Numbered from the stretch's first letter, positions 45,501 through 59,209 are shown. The stretch is DNA of 64,000 bases from Lichenostomus cassidix (GCA_008360975.2 CM039184.1:52976797-53040796), one strand, 5' to 3'. Notes: generated by a model from the letters alone, not told the origin. A program made the numbers and translations.

Positions 45501-48073
45501 CAACAAATTCATACATTAAAAACAATTTGCTGGCTATCTTTTTCAGTTTTCAAGCAACGTGAGAATTCAACCCATTTCAACACAGAAGTGAGAGCTTATA
45601 GACTTGACTCACTGAAAAAGGCTTAGAGGGATGGGAGAACAGAACATTTTACCGCCAAATGAAAAAAAAATCCCAATATATACAAAATCTTTCTTTCGCT
45701 TTCCCTGAATCTCAGCAAATCTATAAATCCGCCATTACCTAAGCAGAGACAGTCAGTGCTTTGTGTCTTCTTATTGCCTCCCTTCCTGCTAGACAGGAAA
45801 CAAGGAAAAGCACAATCAGGAGGTGATGAGAGTCACTACTGCACGACTACTTTTTACCTTAGAACAAGCACACTGACCAACTGTGTGAAAAAAAAATAGA
45901 AAAAACACAATTAAAAAAAAATATTTGGACAGAGTAATTAAGCACATTCTCGTGATTGCAGCAAGTATTGAAGAGTGCTTCCTGGGACATGTTTGGGTAT
46001 GTTTTCCCTCAGAGAAAATAGTTCCTACTCACTTATAACAGGAACTGTCAGGACGGAGTCTCCCTATTCAGGCTGGTAGAGGTGTTTTGGGGATCAGTTT
46101 TAATCTTCCCAGTGGCTATAAAGTAATTATGACATTAAAAATAATGTGAGTAGTAACTTTCAGAGTGGCTTTTTTTCTGTCTAAATAAAGGCTTAGTTCA
46201 TAACAGATAGAGCTGCTCTTTACCTGAATGATCATGGTCAGAAAAAATGCTGTCAGATTAATTATTTACAATATTATATACAATAATATAATACAATTAA
46301 TTATATACAATATGAGTATTTGGGATAAGAACGAAGACTTTTTATGACTTGCAGAAGAAGTAAGAAGAAACTGACAAAAGCTTTTACTTCAAGTGTAGTT
46401 TTGATAGTTTTAGAAGCTGTTGATTGAAAAGTGGAATGAGCAATCACTCACTCAGAGGCCAGAGCTTTGGTGAGTGGGAGATTATATTCCCATGATCTGT
46501 GACTAACAGAGAGTAATAAAAATCCTAGTGAACATGTGTATCATGTAAATACAATTCTACTGTCAGATGGTTTGTGGTAAACTGAAATGGCTGCTCTGAG
46601 GTCACAGAAAGCAGACTATTTCCTGGAATTTCTGCAGGCAAATCACACATCCAGTAAACAGGAGCTCCCTAGATCTGTGGCATTGCACTGCCAGGTACTG
46701 TGAGTGACACGGAACCTAATACATAAGATCATTCTGCAGAGGCAGAGAAAGCTGGTCTCAAATTACCCAGAAAGTTGAAAGAGATATGGAAACCACTGCT
46801 GAGAAAATCAAGTAACAGATATTTTGTCTTTACCTCAATTTTTATATGTTTTGAACTGGGTAATAGAGAGAAAGCATCAGAGACCACATCCTCAGTTACA
46901 AGGTCATTGGATACAGACCATTTTCCTACTGTCAGAACACAACCTTGGGCATTTGGTGTTATGGCTTAGTACAAACAGCTGTACTTCTCATGAAAATTAA
47001 AAAAAAAAAAAAAAAAAGTAAAATCTCATCAATTGTTTACATTTTCAGAAAGAAAACACAGTTAATTTTTGTTCCTGCTTGCTTTGCAGGTTGTGGTACT
47101 TGCAAGGTTGTGTGCAATGTGCTAAGCTTCCTTGAGCACTGGAGTTGAACCAGCTTTTGATCTTCCTTGGATCTGGACTTTTTTTTATTCCTTTATCTGT
47201 CTTCATTATGAAATTGTGACAGTTTTGGTAAGGGGTGGGAAAAAAAGTTCTGCATTCAGTGAAGTTTGTCAGCTTTCTGATATGACTTGTATAGGGCAGG
47301 TAATATTTTTTACCTTCTGCTTAATGAGTTTGAGTAGTTCATTTTAAACCATTCATGGTAGTTAATAGGAAATTAAGGGAAGGGTTCACTAAAAGTCTAA
47401 ATCAGAAACAGTCAACTCTTAACCTCTTTAGAATCAACAGACAGTAAAGAGAACTTTAGATTGTCCATTTCTAAGATCAGCATCTTAGATCTGACAGCTT
47501 TTCTTTTCAAACACGGAAAGAGGTAAATCAACTTTCAGGAAAAAGAAAGTGAGTATTTTCTGTCTCTTTTCCATTAGGAAATGACCAATTAACAGTACCC
47601 CTAGCACCTTTCTTTATTTCATGTTCTTGGGACACATTAATTTCTTCATTTCATGTTCTTTTAGGTTTTGCTGATGCACCTAAAAAACAACCATAAAGGT
47701 AACTGTTCACAGGAGGAGTTGGAATGAAGGAGTTGGAATGCACATCCAGTAGCAATGGGTATGGGTAAACTTTTCCTAATATTTTACTATCTGCCTTCAT
47801 ATTTACTCTGTAGTAATTTCAGAGAATATCTTCAGAACTAAAATGACTACTGACAGAAAACTATTTGGTTCTAAGATGTGTTCCCAGTGGGATTATCTGT
47901 GCTAACACCAGCAGTGTTCCCCTTCCCCCGGAATTAGTGTCTGTGATCATTCAATACTAAAAGTTTTGATATCACACCAGAACAAGTCTCTTTTACACTA
48001 TTTTGATATTTCTGTAATCCATAAAAACAGATAAGCTCAAGAAACAGTTACCTACAAGATCCAAAAAATTAAG
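42576..48073. other. Intergenic DNA, no gene recognised
   Basis: Mostly AT-rich. A GC-richer patch at about 42940-43150 contains an 81-codon ORF (42911-43156) followed by ATTAAA, discussed as a finding. An AT-rich repeat of TATATACAAT type lies at 46265-46312. An A18-like run lies near 47000. No exon of a known gene and no RNA gene was seen. Confidence 0.5.
46265..46312. repeat. AT-rich imperfect repeat
   Basis: Overlapping copies of ATATACAATAAT-like sequence, partly self-complementary. Simple sequence in the intergenic region. Confidence 0.6.
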
Positions 48074-48130
48074 TTCATAGAATCATAGGATGGGTTGGGT
48101 TATCAGGGACCTTACAGGTCACCTGGTACG
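48074..48130 (-). mobile_element. CR1 LINE 3'-end fragment
   Basis: TCATAGAATCATAGGATGGG, then GGGTTATCAGGGACCTTACAGG, then TCACCTGGTAC: the reverse complement of the conserved CR1 3' tail that ends in ATTCTATGA repeats. Only about 57 bp remains, so this is a heavily 5'-truncated or eroded copy. Confidence 0.85.
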
Positions 48131-51100
48131 TTAGTAATGGCTTCTGAACTATAAAGGCTTGAGGTAGATGTGACACCTATAGAGAGTTACTGGAAAGAGA
48201 CTGCAGTAAACCACAAACTATGGCAGTGGGTGTTGTTCCTTAAAGCAGGGCAGTTGCCTTGTCCTGAGAGTTTTAAGCTGAAAATAATGAGTGGTGTACT
48301 TAACTGCTATCAACTTGCCTTTTTAGATCTAACTGAAAACTCACAGTGAAATAAGTGGGCAAGTTTATTTAAAATTTAAATTTAAAATATATTACATTAT
48401 GGAGGAAATAAAAAGCTTAAATGCCTAGAATTAATCTTCACTAAAATCTTAATAAAGCATTAAGTCTTGAAAGGACAGTTCTGTTCCATAATAGCCCTGC
48501 CTTTGAATGGCCTGGTCCCACCAAAAGCAGAGTGCACAGCACTGACCTGTTTGCATTGGAACAATTTCCTGAGCAGTATCAGTAACCATCTCTGTTTAAA
48601 CATCTGGACTGAAGTCAGGAAAGAGTAATTTATCCTGCACTTGTCATTTAATAATCTCACCATGGTGTTTTCTAAGAAGGAACAAAACTTCCACCTAGAG
48701 AAAACATGGCTTACATTTGCATTGAGAACATACTAATTTCAGTTGGGTTGTGCCCAGTTTTCTGAGAGATTCACTGTAAATTCTACAAAAAGAGTACTAA
48801 AAAAGCAGTTCAACTCAGAATATTTTTCATTAAACTCTCTGGAACTTGTGAGCGAAAAATCTCTATCTATGAAGGGCTATTTCTTCTATAACATTTTACA
48901 TTGCATGTGTTCGTGGTGCTGAAAAAAAGGTGATATTTTACTTTATAAAAATAAAACAGACTGAACTGAGATTTTATGATAATGTTCAGAATTGCCTAGC
49001 AAGAAGAATAGTAGCCTTGAGTTGAAAACACAGAAAAACTGTGAGAATTACAGTTCAAGCTCTTAAAATAGGAAAATACAAATACATATAATAATATACA
49101 AAGTTCATTATTCAATTAAAACAAAAAATCTCATCTGAATAGGCAAAGATGGACCTTACATGTCAGAGAGACTCTTGCTTTTCATATTAAAAAAAACCCT
49201 CCACAGTTTACTTAAAAAAAAAAAAAAACAAACCAAAATTATAAAGCTCAAGGGCAGAATTTCATCATTTTGCAGACTAGGAACAATCTGACAAACTATA
49301 AAAAAGTGTCCAGGCTCTCACATTACAAATTACTATTGTAGATACCATGTAAGATACTTAGCTTTTTCTTTGCCCAGGTTGCTAGGTTAACTTAACCATA
49401 ACCCTAATCCTATCATTCTCTGTCTTTTCTCTGGAAACAATACTTTCACTTTGTCCTAGTCTCATGTCCTAGAATACTGTGTAAAGATCTAGTGTATACA
49501 AAACAAAGATGTTTATTTGTGCAATCTACCATCTTGGCCCATCCCTCATCCAAAGTCTATTAGTAGGGATGAGTTTCCTGGCAATATATTACATTACTTG
49601 CTTGCGAGTTAGTCACTAACACTGCTCTGTGTGTGATTTCTTTCAAAGCCAAGGTGACCAAGGTCTTAGGTTTTTTCCAATTTTGAGTGAACACAAAGGT
49701 TACCATCCAGCCTGAGAAAATTTGCACTGACTATGGTGTGTACAACTTCCCTGCTTCTCTCGTAACTCCCTTCTAATGGAAATCCTGGCAGGCAATGCTG
49801 CACTACCCTTGTCCATAAAGCTCTCCAGTGCCTGCAGTTAGAATGGTGACCTAGAATGTTCAAGAAAACACCCTGAGCATCACTTCCTTCTGTTTTGGGA
49901 GGATGGCACTGACACAAAGGTCTTTGATAGATTTGGGTATCTAAGGTAGTCTTTATTTAGGTCTTTATTAACCTAGATTGTTGCAAAGCCAAACATTTAC
50001 TTCCTCCATCTTTTATTTGAGTGGTTTCAAGTCTGAATACTGATTAGCTGCCTACATAAATTTGCTGTAAACCAACTCTCCACTATAATAGTTACCCCTT
50101 ATCCATATTACCACCTAATGCAGGAATGGACTGATACCAAATCTTTCAAGTTTTTCCAGGATTTTTTTGTAACAGGATACAAACATTAGATTTTTCAGGG
50201 GAAGAGGAGAACCCTAATCAGAAAGGTTCCTATTTTCTGTAAGCTGTAAACTGTAATTCCCATAGACAGGAAACCCAGATTAGACAAAACTATGTTCAGA
50301 TGTTTGCTGAATATTGCAAAGAGAGAAGATAAAGCTCTGGAACAGAAAAATCTAGTGGTACAAGTGTGAGTTTCAAAATTTACACAATATTTATATCAAA
50401 AAGACATTTTATCTCTTGTATAATTAAAAAAACTTACTCAAGCTTTACAAATAAAAAAAACCCTGTTGAATAAAGATGCAATATAAAGTCACTAGAAGAA
50501 AGTGTACTTTGTTAAAAATACAAATAGGAAATGATCACTTTTCGTGTTGCAGAGGTCAGAGTCTGCAGCATTTGAGTACCTTTTTCCACACACCCTTTCC
50601 TTCAAGGATCACTTTCCCCACAGTGGAAGTGCATTCCATAAGCGTGAGGCAGAGGTGGCAGATGGGCTCTCCTGCCTCTGTGGTAATGGTGAGCAGCATT
50701 AACACTCCTAACACCACTTTGCCACAGTAGGCTGTGATGCCTTCAGGAACTAGTTATGGTTAGAATGTTTTATAAATTACAATGAAACATCTAATTATGT
50801 CTTAATTCCAGAAATTATGGAGAGGACTTTACTGTGAGTGCTGCTAGCAACTGGAGCTTCCTTCACAAGCTGTAACTATGCCAGTTTTCCACAGTCATAA
50901 CTAGATGTTAACATTAATGAGCCACGATTGGGCTTCAAAGCAATGCTTATGTTTTTGTAACCCAGATGCACTTGGAAAAAAGGGAGAAAAGGGAAAATGT
51001 TGTGACACTAGACTTACTATGAAAAAAATTTATATAAGAAGTAGTACTGAACACAGAAAATTAAATATTATTGCTTTTTATATTTGTGCTGATTTACTAT

Positions 51101-54100
51101 TTGTTATTGGATTTATTCAGGCTTTAACTATCTTAAATAGAGCTTTTCAGAAAAATACCCCATAGAATGCAACATTCAGAGAACATGATTCTTGAATAAA
51201 ATGAACAATCAGATACCTACTAAAACATATTAGGTGGATAAAACATAATATTTCGTCGTTAACTATTGGATTCCAACTTGTCTCTTAGCAACATGATAAG
51301 GACTTTTTTGTTTAAAGCAAAGCACAGAAATTGGTCACATGCTTCATCTTGCACAAATTGTGATCTTTAACTCTTTTGTTAAATATTCCATTTATTTTGG
51401 TCATAATCCCAAAAGAAAAAAATTGTTCAAACTGTTCAGCCAAAAACAATGTCATTTGGCAAAGCACTGTGATCCTCCATAAATCAAATTCTCTAGAGAC
51501 AATTGTTTGCACGTATCAGCAGTCCAACATCTACAACATGCTGATTTTGAAATGTGGGCAAACAGAGGCCCCACTGCAACCTTCTTCAGAGACCCTCAAG
51601 TTTACTTCCTGTAACCAGCAATGTCTGGTAAGACACAGAATCAGGTGAACCTCCCTGGGCTTAAACAAAGACTCCAAAAAATTGCCAAAAAGCAGTATTT
51701 CTCCCTTTGTATTAATTTTAAAGCCAATCCCTGGTCAGTATTTAACACAGTCAGATGGTGGTCTTACAAAGCATGGTGAACCCAAGGCAAACATCTTGTC
51801 CTAATCACAGACTCATTCTGTCCCCCTAAATATCTCCTGACTTGTGCTGCACTGTGTCCTCTGCAGAAGAGACAAGTATCCCGAGATGCTTCTCCAAAGC
51901 ATAATTGGCCCGTGATGCTATAATTTGGTAGGTATACTATTAATTGCCTAATTAAAAAATACTAAGCTGAGACATTTTAACACTGTTTTAAAGCAGAGCA
52001 CAACTGTCACACTGCTAGATCAAAATGATCTTCCCTGCATTAACAATTTTGTTAAGGTATTGAAAAAGCCAAGCATGAAGTGTACAAAAAAAGTCTTTCA
52101 GTGATTTCAAATGGCAGCACACAATCTCCGGATTCAAGAGATTTCAGATTTTTCCATGGTTATCTGTTTCAGTAAGTGGTTCAGCTCACAGGCATGCAGT
52201 GCCTTGCTACAAGCGTGACCTTGTGCTAAAAGCCTGAAGCCTCCAGAAGGGTATTTTTTCCCTTCCTAAAGCTGTAAATAAACCCCAAATCCCAAGTGTT
52301 GGAGTTGTCCTTCAGCATTCCCCTGAAACCCAGTATCATTCCTATGGCTATTGGAGGGGGAATTATTCCCAGGGGTTGTTTCTCCTGCCGGTGCTGCCCA
52401 GTCCAACAGGAAGGCTGGCTCATGCCCTTTGCTGGCCATTCCCAGAGGCCCTCAGTTGGCCCTGGCCCTGCTGCACTCCCTGCCCAGCAGTGGAGCTTTC
52501 CGGGGCTGGAGGAAACCTGCTGGAGTTGGCTGGGCAACACAAAGCTCTGTTGATCTGAAATATGTGCTTCTGCTAATTGCCTTTCCTGTGTGGGCTGTGG
52601 GGATGGAAGCCGCTGATCCAGCACCTGCAAGCAGCCAGGCATGGACAGAAACAGCCTGGAGGAAAAGAGGGAAAAGGAAGCACCCAGCAGCTCCCTCTGT
52701 CCCAGATGCATCCGTCCCCTCCCTCCCCCACTTCCTCAAATAAAACACTGGACAGAATATTTTACTGATTTGTTAAAATATATTGATAGGCTCTTCCCCT
52801 TTCTCACTGAAGATACAGCCCTTCAGTTTTGCAATGTATTTCAATATATTTTAAAAAATTATTTTCTTGTTAATTAGCAGCTCACTGTATTGCTTTCCCC
52901 AAACTGATCTTTATATAGCAATTTTGTTTCATGGAATCCCTTCAGTCTTGTTCGAAGAATTTTATAAAATTCATTAGAAGTTAGTAAAATAGGTGCAAGC
53001 TTCAGCATACGTTTTTTGCTGTTTTCTGGCAACAAGTCGAAATGTGCCTTAAACTGGAGACTCCTTGCAGCCTTCTCCCTTTACTGGGATATCTAACTGT
53101 TTTACAGTCTTTATACTCTTATCATTTCTCATAATAAAATTTGTTACTATGACCAAAAAAATCCACTAAAAATTATAAACTGTTCTAGTTATTCAGTTGT
53201 TCCATGACCCAGCCATCAAGATTCGAGCTTCAATATATTTTTGGAAGTACTGAAGGAAGATAACTTGGGTACATTTTTAGACAAGTCTATTTACTTTTGC
53301 ATTTTTATAACAGTCTATTTGACATTTCAAGAAACCCTTAAAGACCATAGCCAGAATCCTAAGGTAAGCAGCAAAAAAATTGATCTTTATCTGTAAACAT
53401 GGAGACAAGTGGTTCTTGTACTGAGATGTCTGTTTATATCAACTTAGATAGGGTGGAACAGACCAAAACAATTTGACTAAATCAAGTCATTGGACATTAA
53501 GCTGAGCCTATTTAAACCAATGTAATTATCAATTTAGATGTGATTCTACAATCACATCTGGCCTTAACTTAAAACAGCAAAAATGAAAAAGGCACTTTAG
53601 GAATTTGGAAGTCAAATGACAGGCTACAAATGTCAAGAACTTTGAACTGATCTCTAAAGTTAAAGAATTAAATAATTGATACTACCTATGTATACAGAGA
53701 AGTATCTAGCTGCAAGATAGAAACCAGTCATTTTAATATTAAAAAAAAATAAATTAGTATGATTTAAACAAGGGAGATTAAAGACACAAGGACCAACCAG
53801 AATCTGAAACCGAGTATTTTGCTGGAACTTGTAAGTGAGTAACTGAGGGGAACATGAAAACAACACTTCAGTAAAAGCAACATTTAAAAACAAAATTAAA
53901 AAATATATAAAAATCTAACAATAAAATTGAAGCTTAAAGTGAGGATCTAGTTAATTTTTTAATCTCATCTTAATCTTATTTTAAAGCACTTATGCTCAGT
54001 ATTCTTGTATACAAGAACATGCATGGGAACCCTCAATGAGCTCCAAAGCACAAGGTTCCCTGTCCAATCATCAGGAGAAGCACTGGTGAAGGTCACAAAC

Positions 54101-54250
54101 AGTTTAAGTACCCCAGTGGGGAAGGTGGAGGCAATGCAAGGGAGATGAATGACATATTTTGTCATTCACAGAATTGTTTGTTCAAACAAGAATCCAACAG
54201 TCTCTATCTCTCCCTACTTAAACCATTTCCCAAATTATTGAAAATTATTA

Positions 54251-54271
54251 AAAGAAGAAGAAGAAGAAGAG
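54251..54271. repeat. (AAG)n microsatellite
   Basis: About seven GAA/AAG units, uninterrupted. A short trinucleotide tract of ordinary length. Confidence 0.9.
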
Positions 54272-55170
54272 AAAATACTGTTAAAAAATCCCAGTCGGGA
54301 AAAGATTAAGGTACTGTTCAGATTCTGCACCATGTACTAGCACAAAGCAAAGGGAATTAGAGGGTCAGCAGGCCTGTAGGGAATCTCCCTTGCTATTTAG
54401 TAAATACTTTTAATTCTTTAAAACACCATGGTAACCTTGTAGTGACCTTATTGAGCCACAGTCCTTGTGACTGCTTTGTAACATTGAATTTCTAAACGGC
54501 TACCCAATTTACTGACTTTAAGAAGTGCAAAATGCTGCGGCATTAGAGCTAGATGTATATTATGTGTTGTTCTGAAGATTAAATAAAATCTTGTGGTTAA
54601 TACACAAACTGAGTATCCAGACCTGTAAACAGAAATTCGAGAGAGGAGAGACCGCTCACCTCCTTTAGGAATTTACTCTGTAATCCTTAGCAAATCACTT
54701 AATCTTTCTATGCCTTCTTCTATGCCATATATAAAACAGGGTAATATTTGCTGTAAAGGATAAAAGATGTCATGTGTCTTTTTAAAAATAAATGGCATAG
54801 AAAAACCTCCAGTTAAACATTTAAAACCACTTCCTGCAAATATTAAGGAAAACATCCATTTTCTCTGTTATCCAGAGCAAAATTTCCCCAGATTCTCTCA
54901 CACATTGTATCTGCTAAGCAGTTTGGTTCTTTATACAGGAAGTGATCATATCAAGTCCACAACTTTACCCTTTTGTAAATTAGCCTTATAAATTTACTAG
55001 CTCAGTAAGTTTCTTACTACATTATCCTGACAGAGACAAGAAGATTCACAGACATAAAGCTCATAACCGTATCTGAGACTACAGCTCAGATCACTTGTCA
55101 GATTTTGAGCAAACTATGAAGGATTCATGTTTCACTGACTTACATTCAGTATGTATGACAAATACTGACA

Positions 55171-55206
55171 ACTACATGTACATAATGTACTACATGTACA
55201 TAAACC
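55171..55206. repeat. Two-copy 18-bp tandem repeat
   Basis: ACTACATGTACATAATGT is followed by a near-identical second copy whose last four bases differ. Each copy contains the palindrome ACATGT/TGTACA. Confidence 0.85.
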
Positions 55207-56138
55207 AGGCCAAGAAAAAAGTTCTATTTCAAGTGCAGTGACTATATAACCCATTATGGTTTTTTTGACTTTGAGCTTTTTTCAGGTGCTGAGATACACT
55301 TAACCAAATCAGATTATTAATTCCAACTTTGGTATTAAACAAACCAAATTTTGTGAGGAAGACCTCACAAAAAGGTATGACAGCAAACAGATGATGCCGG
55401 CCTGACTGTAGTGACAATCCATCACACATCTATATGAGCAGGGCACTTGCACTGAAGCCTGAGCTGTTGAATCACAGAGGCTGGAAAACTGTCAAAGGCG
55501 TAGCACTGCTCTCCCAGAGAGGGTGTGGGGCACAGCAAAGGACTCTTGGCATCGTTCTCAGGGGAATATTTTGTCTCATGCAAGGACTGGCTCCAACAAG
55601 TTCTGAAGGAAGCTATGCTCAGGCCTTCTCTGCAGGGGAACGTATTTTATGCCTTTGATGGGACTCTGGGTAGGAGTTCAGCAGATGCCTGAGATAGCTG
55701 TATACCTAACCAAAGATGAATGGGGAATGCGTGACTACATCTGTGTGTATGAAAAGACTAAACAGGAGCAGTTAACATGAGAAAGAACATGAAGAAAATT
55801 TCTGTGAAAAGAATAAATAAGATAGGGATAGCAAAACTGGTGTATGATCTCATCTTTTCCTTAGAAAACAAGAAAAAATAATCTTACAAGTAAAACTATC
55901 TTTATTTTCTCACTTGACAGCATTTGAGCTGATATCCTCTAAGCTATGAGCCTAAAAAAGTAACTTCATATTAAATGAATAAGAGCTTTCATAACTCTGA
56001 CAATAACATCACAAAACTCAGATCACGAATTACATTTAATTTAATATTACATGCATTTTAGACAGTGATTCCTATTGTTTACTTGCACAAGTAGTCATTC
56101 TCAGTGTACAAGTAACAACAATTGTTTTTACGATCAAA

Positions 56139-56144
56139 TTTATT
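56139..56144 (-). terminator. TBC1D19: Candidate TBC1D19 polyadenylation signal
   Basis: AATAAA on the minus strand, about 180 bp after the TBC1D19 stop codon. It is followed by a T/GT-rich stretch (TTGTTGTTACTTGT) as expected downstream of a cleavage site. Another AATAAA at 55901-55906 could serve as a distal signal. Which one is used is not decidable from sequence. Confidence 0.4.
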
Positions 56145-56321
56145 AGCATGCACTGCACACAGTTGTGTGCAAAGTTTTTTTCAGTTAGAAAATATTAAGG
56201 TAATTATTTCTAAATTGATTTTACACATAGAGTCTAATTTTGGTTTTATGCAGATATTGCATAGTTGATTCTTAGCTTCTCCAGAAAGACTGGAATGTGG
56301 TACCAGTATTGTTGAAGCAGA

Positions 56322-56396
56322 TCAAGTGACAGTAGCAAACAAGAATATTTGAAGAAGAGGCATAACCTTCAGGGTTGAAAGGTCAGCAAGTACAGC
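56322..56396 (-). CDS. TBC1D19: TBC1D19 last coding exon (C-terminus, stop)
   Basis: 24 codons plus the stop TGA, entered in phase 0 after an acceptor TTTTCATCCTAG. It encodes AVLADLSTLKVMPLLQIFLF then ATVT and stop, the conserved extreme C-terminus of TBC1D19. TBC1D19 is a predicted Rab GTPase-activating protein that is poorly studied; this tail forms the final helices of the TBC domain region. Together with the five exons to the right it gives an uninterrupted frame, so the gene looks intact. The 3' untranslated region continues leftward. Confidence 0.95.
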   Translation of the reverse strand, partial: AVLADLSTLKVMPLLQIFLFATVT

Positions 56397-57379
56397 CTAG
56401 GATGAAAATCAAAAAGGCTTGTTAAACTTGACATTTGAATCAAATTTCCTTAAAGCAAGTTAAGAAGTCAGAAAAAGATTCGAATACTGATTACAATACT
56501 GCCAATAATTAGATATGGACATGGCTAAAAACAAATCATACTCATTTATGTTAGTACACTATTGCATAATTTTTCATTCTAATGTTAAAAGAAAAAACAC
56601 GTTTACCAATGTATATTACCCAAGTAACTTTATTTTAGCCTTTAGCCTTACTTCAAATATACACGGCATCATGGGTGAATAAGGAGTCTAACATTTCAAC
56701 TTGCTTCTAAAAATAATTGGGAATTAAGAATCCTTATCCTGTGGCTTGGCTAGTACTTGTGAAGTCCAGTGTAATGCCTCAATAATCAATGTCTTCTCAT
56801 GAAAGTACGTTTAAAAAGAACCCTAATGAAAGTGATCACAAACTCACAAAGTCTGGAAAAAATACATCACCATATTTTGGAAAAAAAAATTAACAAGTTA
56901 CTAAATAATAATAATCTTCATCCTAATGACTTCGTTTTCTTCATTTGCTGCGACAGTACACAGTCAAATTTCAGATTCACATTGACAAAGTAATCTTGTA
57001 AAATTTTTGTAATTTGCAAAACAGAAGCAACTCCATTAAAATGTACTGAGGAAAAAGGTACAGACCTCTTCAATATTTCAAAAACAATATACCCTACTAC
57101 CTATCCCACAGATTATATATTAAAAGAGGAAAAAAACTTAATTGCATGAAATGATTTTATAACACTCCCTTTTTATAGCAAATATGCTTTATTTCCTTTT
57201 ACTCCAGAAAAGCACTATTATGTACTGCGTGTTCATAATTTCCTTATTTTTTATCTAAGGTAAGAATTTAGACAGAAAGATTTGCACTATGCACCGTGTG
57301 CCATGTGAAGCTTAAGTTACTCTTTTTGGCAAAGCATCAGAAACTATTTCAATCTCCTCTAAGTGAAACTTATCCTTAC

Positions 57380-57450
57380 TTCAGCTGCAGCCAGTGATGT
57401 CACCTCCATCAGGTTGACTGCTCGGAAAGCAAACACAGCAGCTGCCAGGA
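57380..57450 (-). CDS. TBC1D19: TBC1D19 exon (late TBC domain)
   Basis: 71 nt between acceptor TTTTCTTTCAG and donor GTAAGG. The split codon from the previous exon gives V, then LAAAVFAFRAVNLMEVTSLA and AAE, leaving in phase 0 into the last exon. This is an alanine-rich hydrophobic helix of the C-terminal TBC subdomain. The reading matches TBC1D19 of other vertebrates closely as remembered, with no disruptions. Confidence 0.96.
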
Positions 57451-58249
57451 CTGAAAGAAAATGTCCAATATGTAAGTTTCTGACCTGGTAAGTAGTGGTT
57501 AGAATTAATCTCGATATAAAGTTTAATTATTTTGATTCTGAAGAATAATATACAACAGGTGGCTGTGTTTGAGTTTCTTTGGCCACTCTTTCAAACAGAC
57601 AGGAAAAACACAACATTGTTTCAGAAAAGTCTAGGTGAAAAGGCCTGAGTTTAAGATGACTAGTTTTTAAGTAAAAGGGACAAGCTGTCTTAGATGTATA
57701 AATGGAACCAAAACCTTTTCTCTTCTATTCACCTACTTCATATTTAGAAACTGACCCAACTGAAGATACATGTTTTCTTTAAAACCTCCATCTTAAACCT
57801 TCATATATATGAGGACATTAATTAAGTACAACATTTTTGAAGTGTCTTAAAAGATGCAAAATCAGAAGGACAATCAATTACTTGAAGTACTGTAGAAGTA
57901 GTTCCCATAAATAACATGCATCTTGTATTTTGTGAAAGGTGATGAATTCATTTGCCTCTACCACTGAAGCTGGGAGAACATCCAATGTTCTGTTCAGAGA
58001 GCACTTAGTGTTTTTTGAGCATTGCCATAAAAAAAAAATTACCTGACATATTTTTTACTAAAGATGAAGTACTCATGCAATTCCATTTTTCTAGATGATA
58101 TATGCTTCACCATGTATGTAACCTGCTGTCTGCATTCAAAGAGGAACTATTTTCTTCTCATCACAAAATACACTGAAGCTAACATGTATTTGTGTTACAT
58201 TCACACATTCACACAGACTGCATGCATTTTGCAAAAATAACTCTATTAC

Positions 58250-58365
58250 CAGCAAGAACTTCTAGAGAATTGTATCCCAGGATTCTGTCCCACAGAAGCA
58301 AGAGCTGGTCTGTAGCTAAATAACCAGAAAATGCTCGTACCATCCATTTAAATGAAATTCGTAGC
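58250..58365 (-). CDS. TBC1D19: TBC1D19 exon (TBC domain, LLWDRILG motif)
   Basis: 116 nt, with acceptor GCTTGTTTGTAG and donor GTAATA. It encodes LRISFKWMVRAFSGYLATDQ followed by LLLLWDRILGYNSLEVLA. The segment WMVRAFSGYLATDQLLLLWD corresponds to the stretch of TBC domains usually reading W(F)xxLFxxxLPxxxxLRIWD, which packs against the GTPase. It begins and ends in split codons that rebuild P and V with its neighbours. This exon alone is enough to identify the gene family, and the flanking exons make it TBC1D19. Confidence 0.97.
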
Positions 58366-59117
58366 CTACAAACAAGCAATAAACAATGGTTATTATATTT
58401 CTGCCTCCCATAATGATCAGACTGTCTATAAACTGAAAAGACTTCATTATCCTTCCACATTTCTCTTCCAGGAAGAATAACCATTTTCTCTTGCTGCAGT
58501 AATAATCAATATTTTAATTTGCAACAGCCATCATAAAACTATTTAGCATCTCATTTGATAAAGTACTAATATCACTCTCATTCTCATTCTGATCAAACAA
58601 TTACATTAGAGTGATCCTCAGCTATTATCACCCTCAATGTTTCATCATTTCTGCTATTATGCTATTAAGATGGCTACCAATTAAGACAAAAAGTTTTTCA
58701 GGTTCTGTTGTGCTTGGCGCCACGAGTTCACTACTGAATGACAGATTTTTGCTCTCTTGCCCTTTCCAGTACCTTCTGCTGCAACTCACACACCTCTGTG
58801 TCTTCTGTCCCCTAGGAAATACCTCACTTAGTGCCATCAGATCCAACATGAATTACTGAAACTTCGCTGAATAATGCAGCATAGTGCATTTCTCACAGAG
58901 CAATTCTCTCTTTTTCACAAAGCACACAGAAGAAACGCACAAAGCACACATACACAGGCTAGACAAACCATTCCATCTGACTCTCAAGGAAAAATGGCAC
59001 ACTGATGTTTATACTTTTAAGTAATTTTCCATGGATCTTAAATTTAAATACTACAGAATTACATTTTCAGACCAATCAATCTACAATATTTGTAACAAGT
59101 CAAAAAGAAGTACTTAC

Positions 59118-59209
59118 GGCTGAGCTCCAATTTCTCGGAGGTGATAAAAGAGCTGGGGCAGATGGGTTTGTAGAAGAGTCTCAAAAAGCAAACACAATGA
59201 TACAATGCC
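59118..59209 (-). CDS. TBC1D19: TBC1D19 exon (TBC domain)
   Basis: 92 nt, with acceptor TTTCTTTAG and donor GTAAGTA. It is entered in phase 0 and encodes GIVSLCLLFETLLQTHLPQL then FYHLREIGAQ, leaving two bases (CC) that complete a proline in the next exon. LLFETLLQTHLPQLFYHLREIGAQP fits the TBC segment in which the domain folds back before the W-rich helix. No disruption is seen. Confidence 0.96.

Larger units (their letters stand above)
48131..56130. other. Intergenic DNA between STIM2 and TBC1D19
   Basis: Noncoding as far as can be seen. A GC-rich patch at about 52300-52745 with 130-161 codon ORFs on both strands stands out and is listed as a finding. Simple repeats: (AAG)n at 54251-54271 and a perfect tandem of an 18-bp unit at 55171-55206. 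The part nearest TBC1D19 (about 55400-56130) could belong to its 3' untranslated region if a distal polyadenylation site is used. Confidence 0.5.

Noticed and set aside
49390..49412. Telomere-like AACCATAACCCTAATCC
   Set aside because: Only about two imperfect units; not an interstitial telomeric array.
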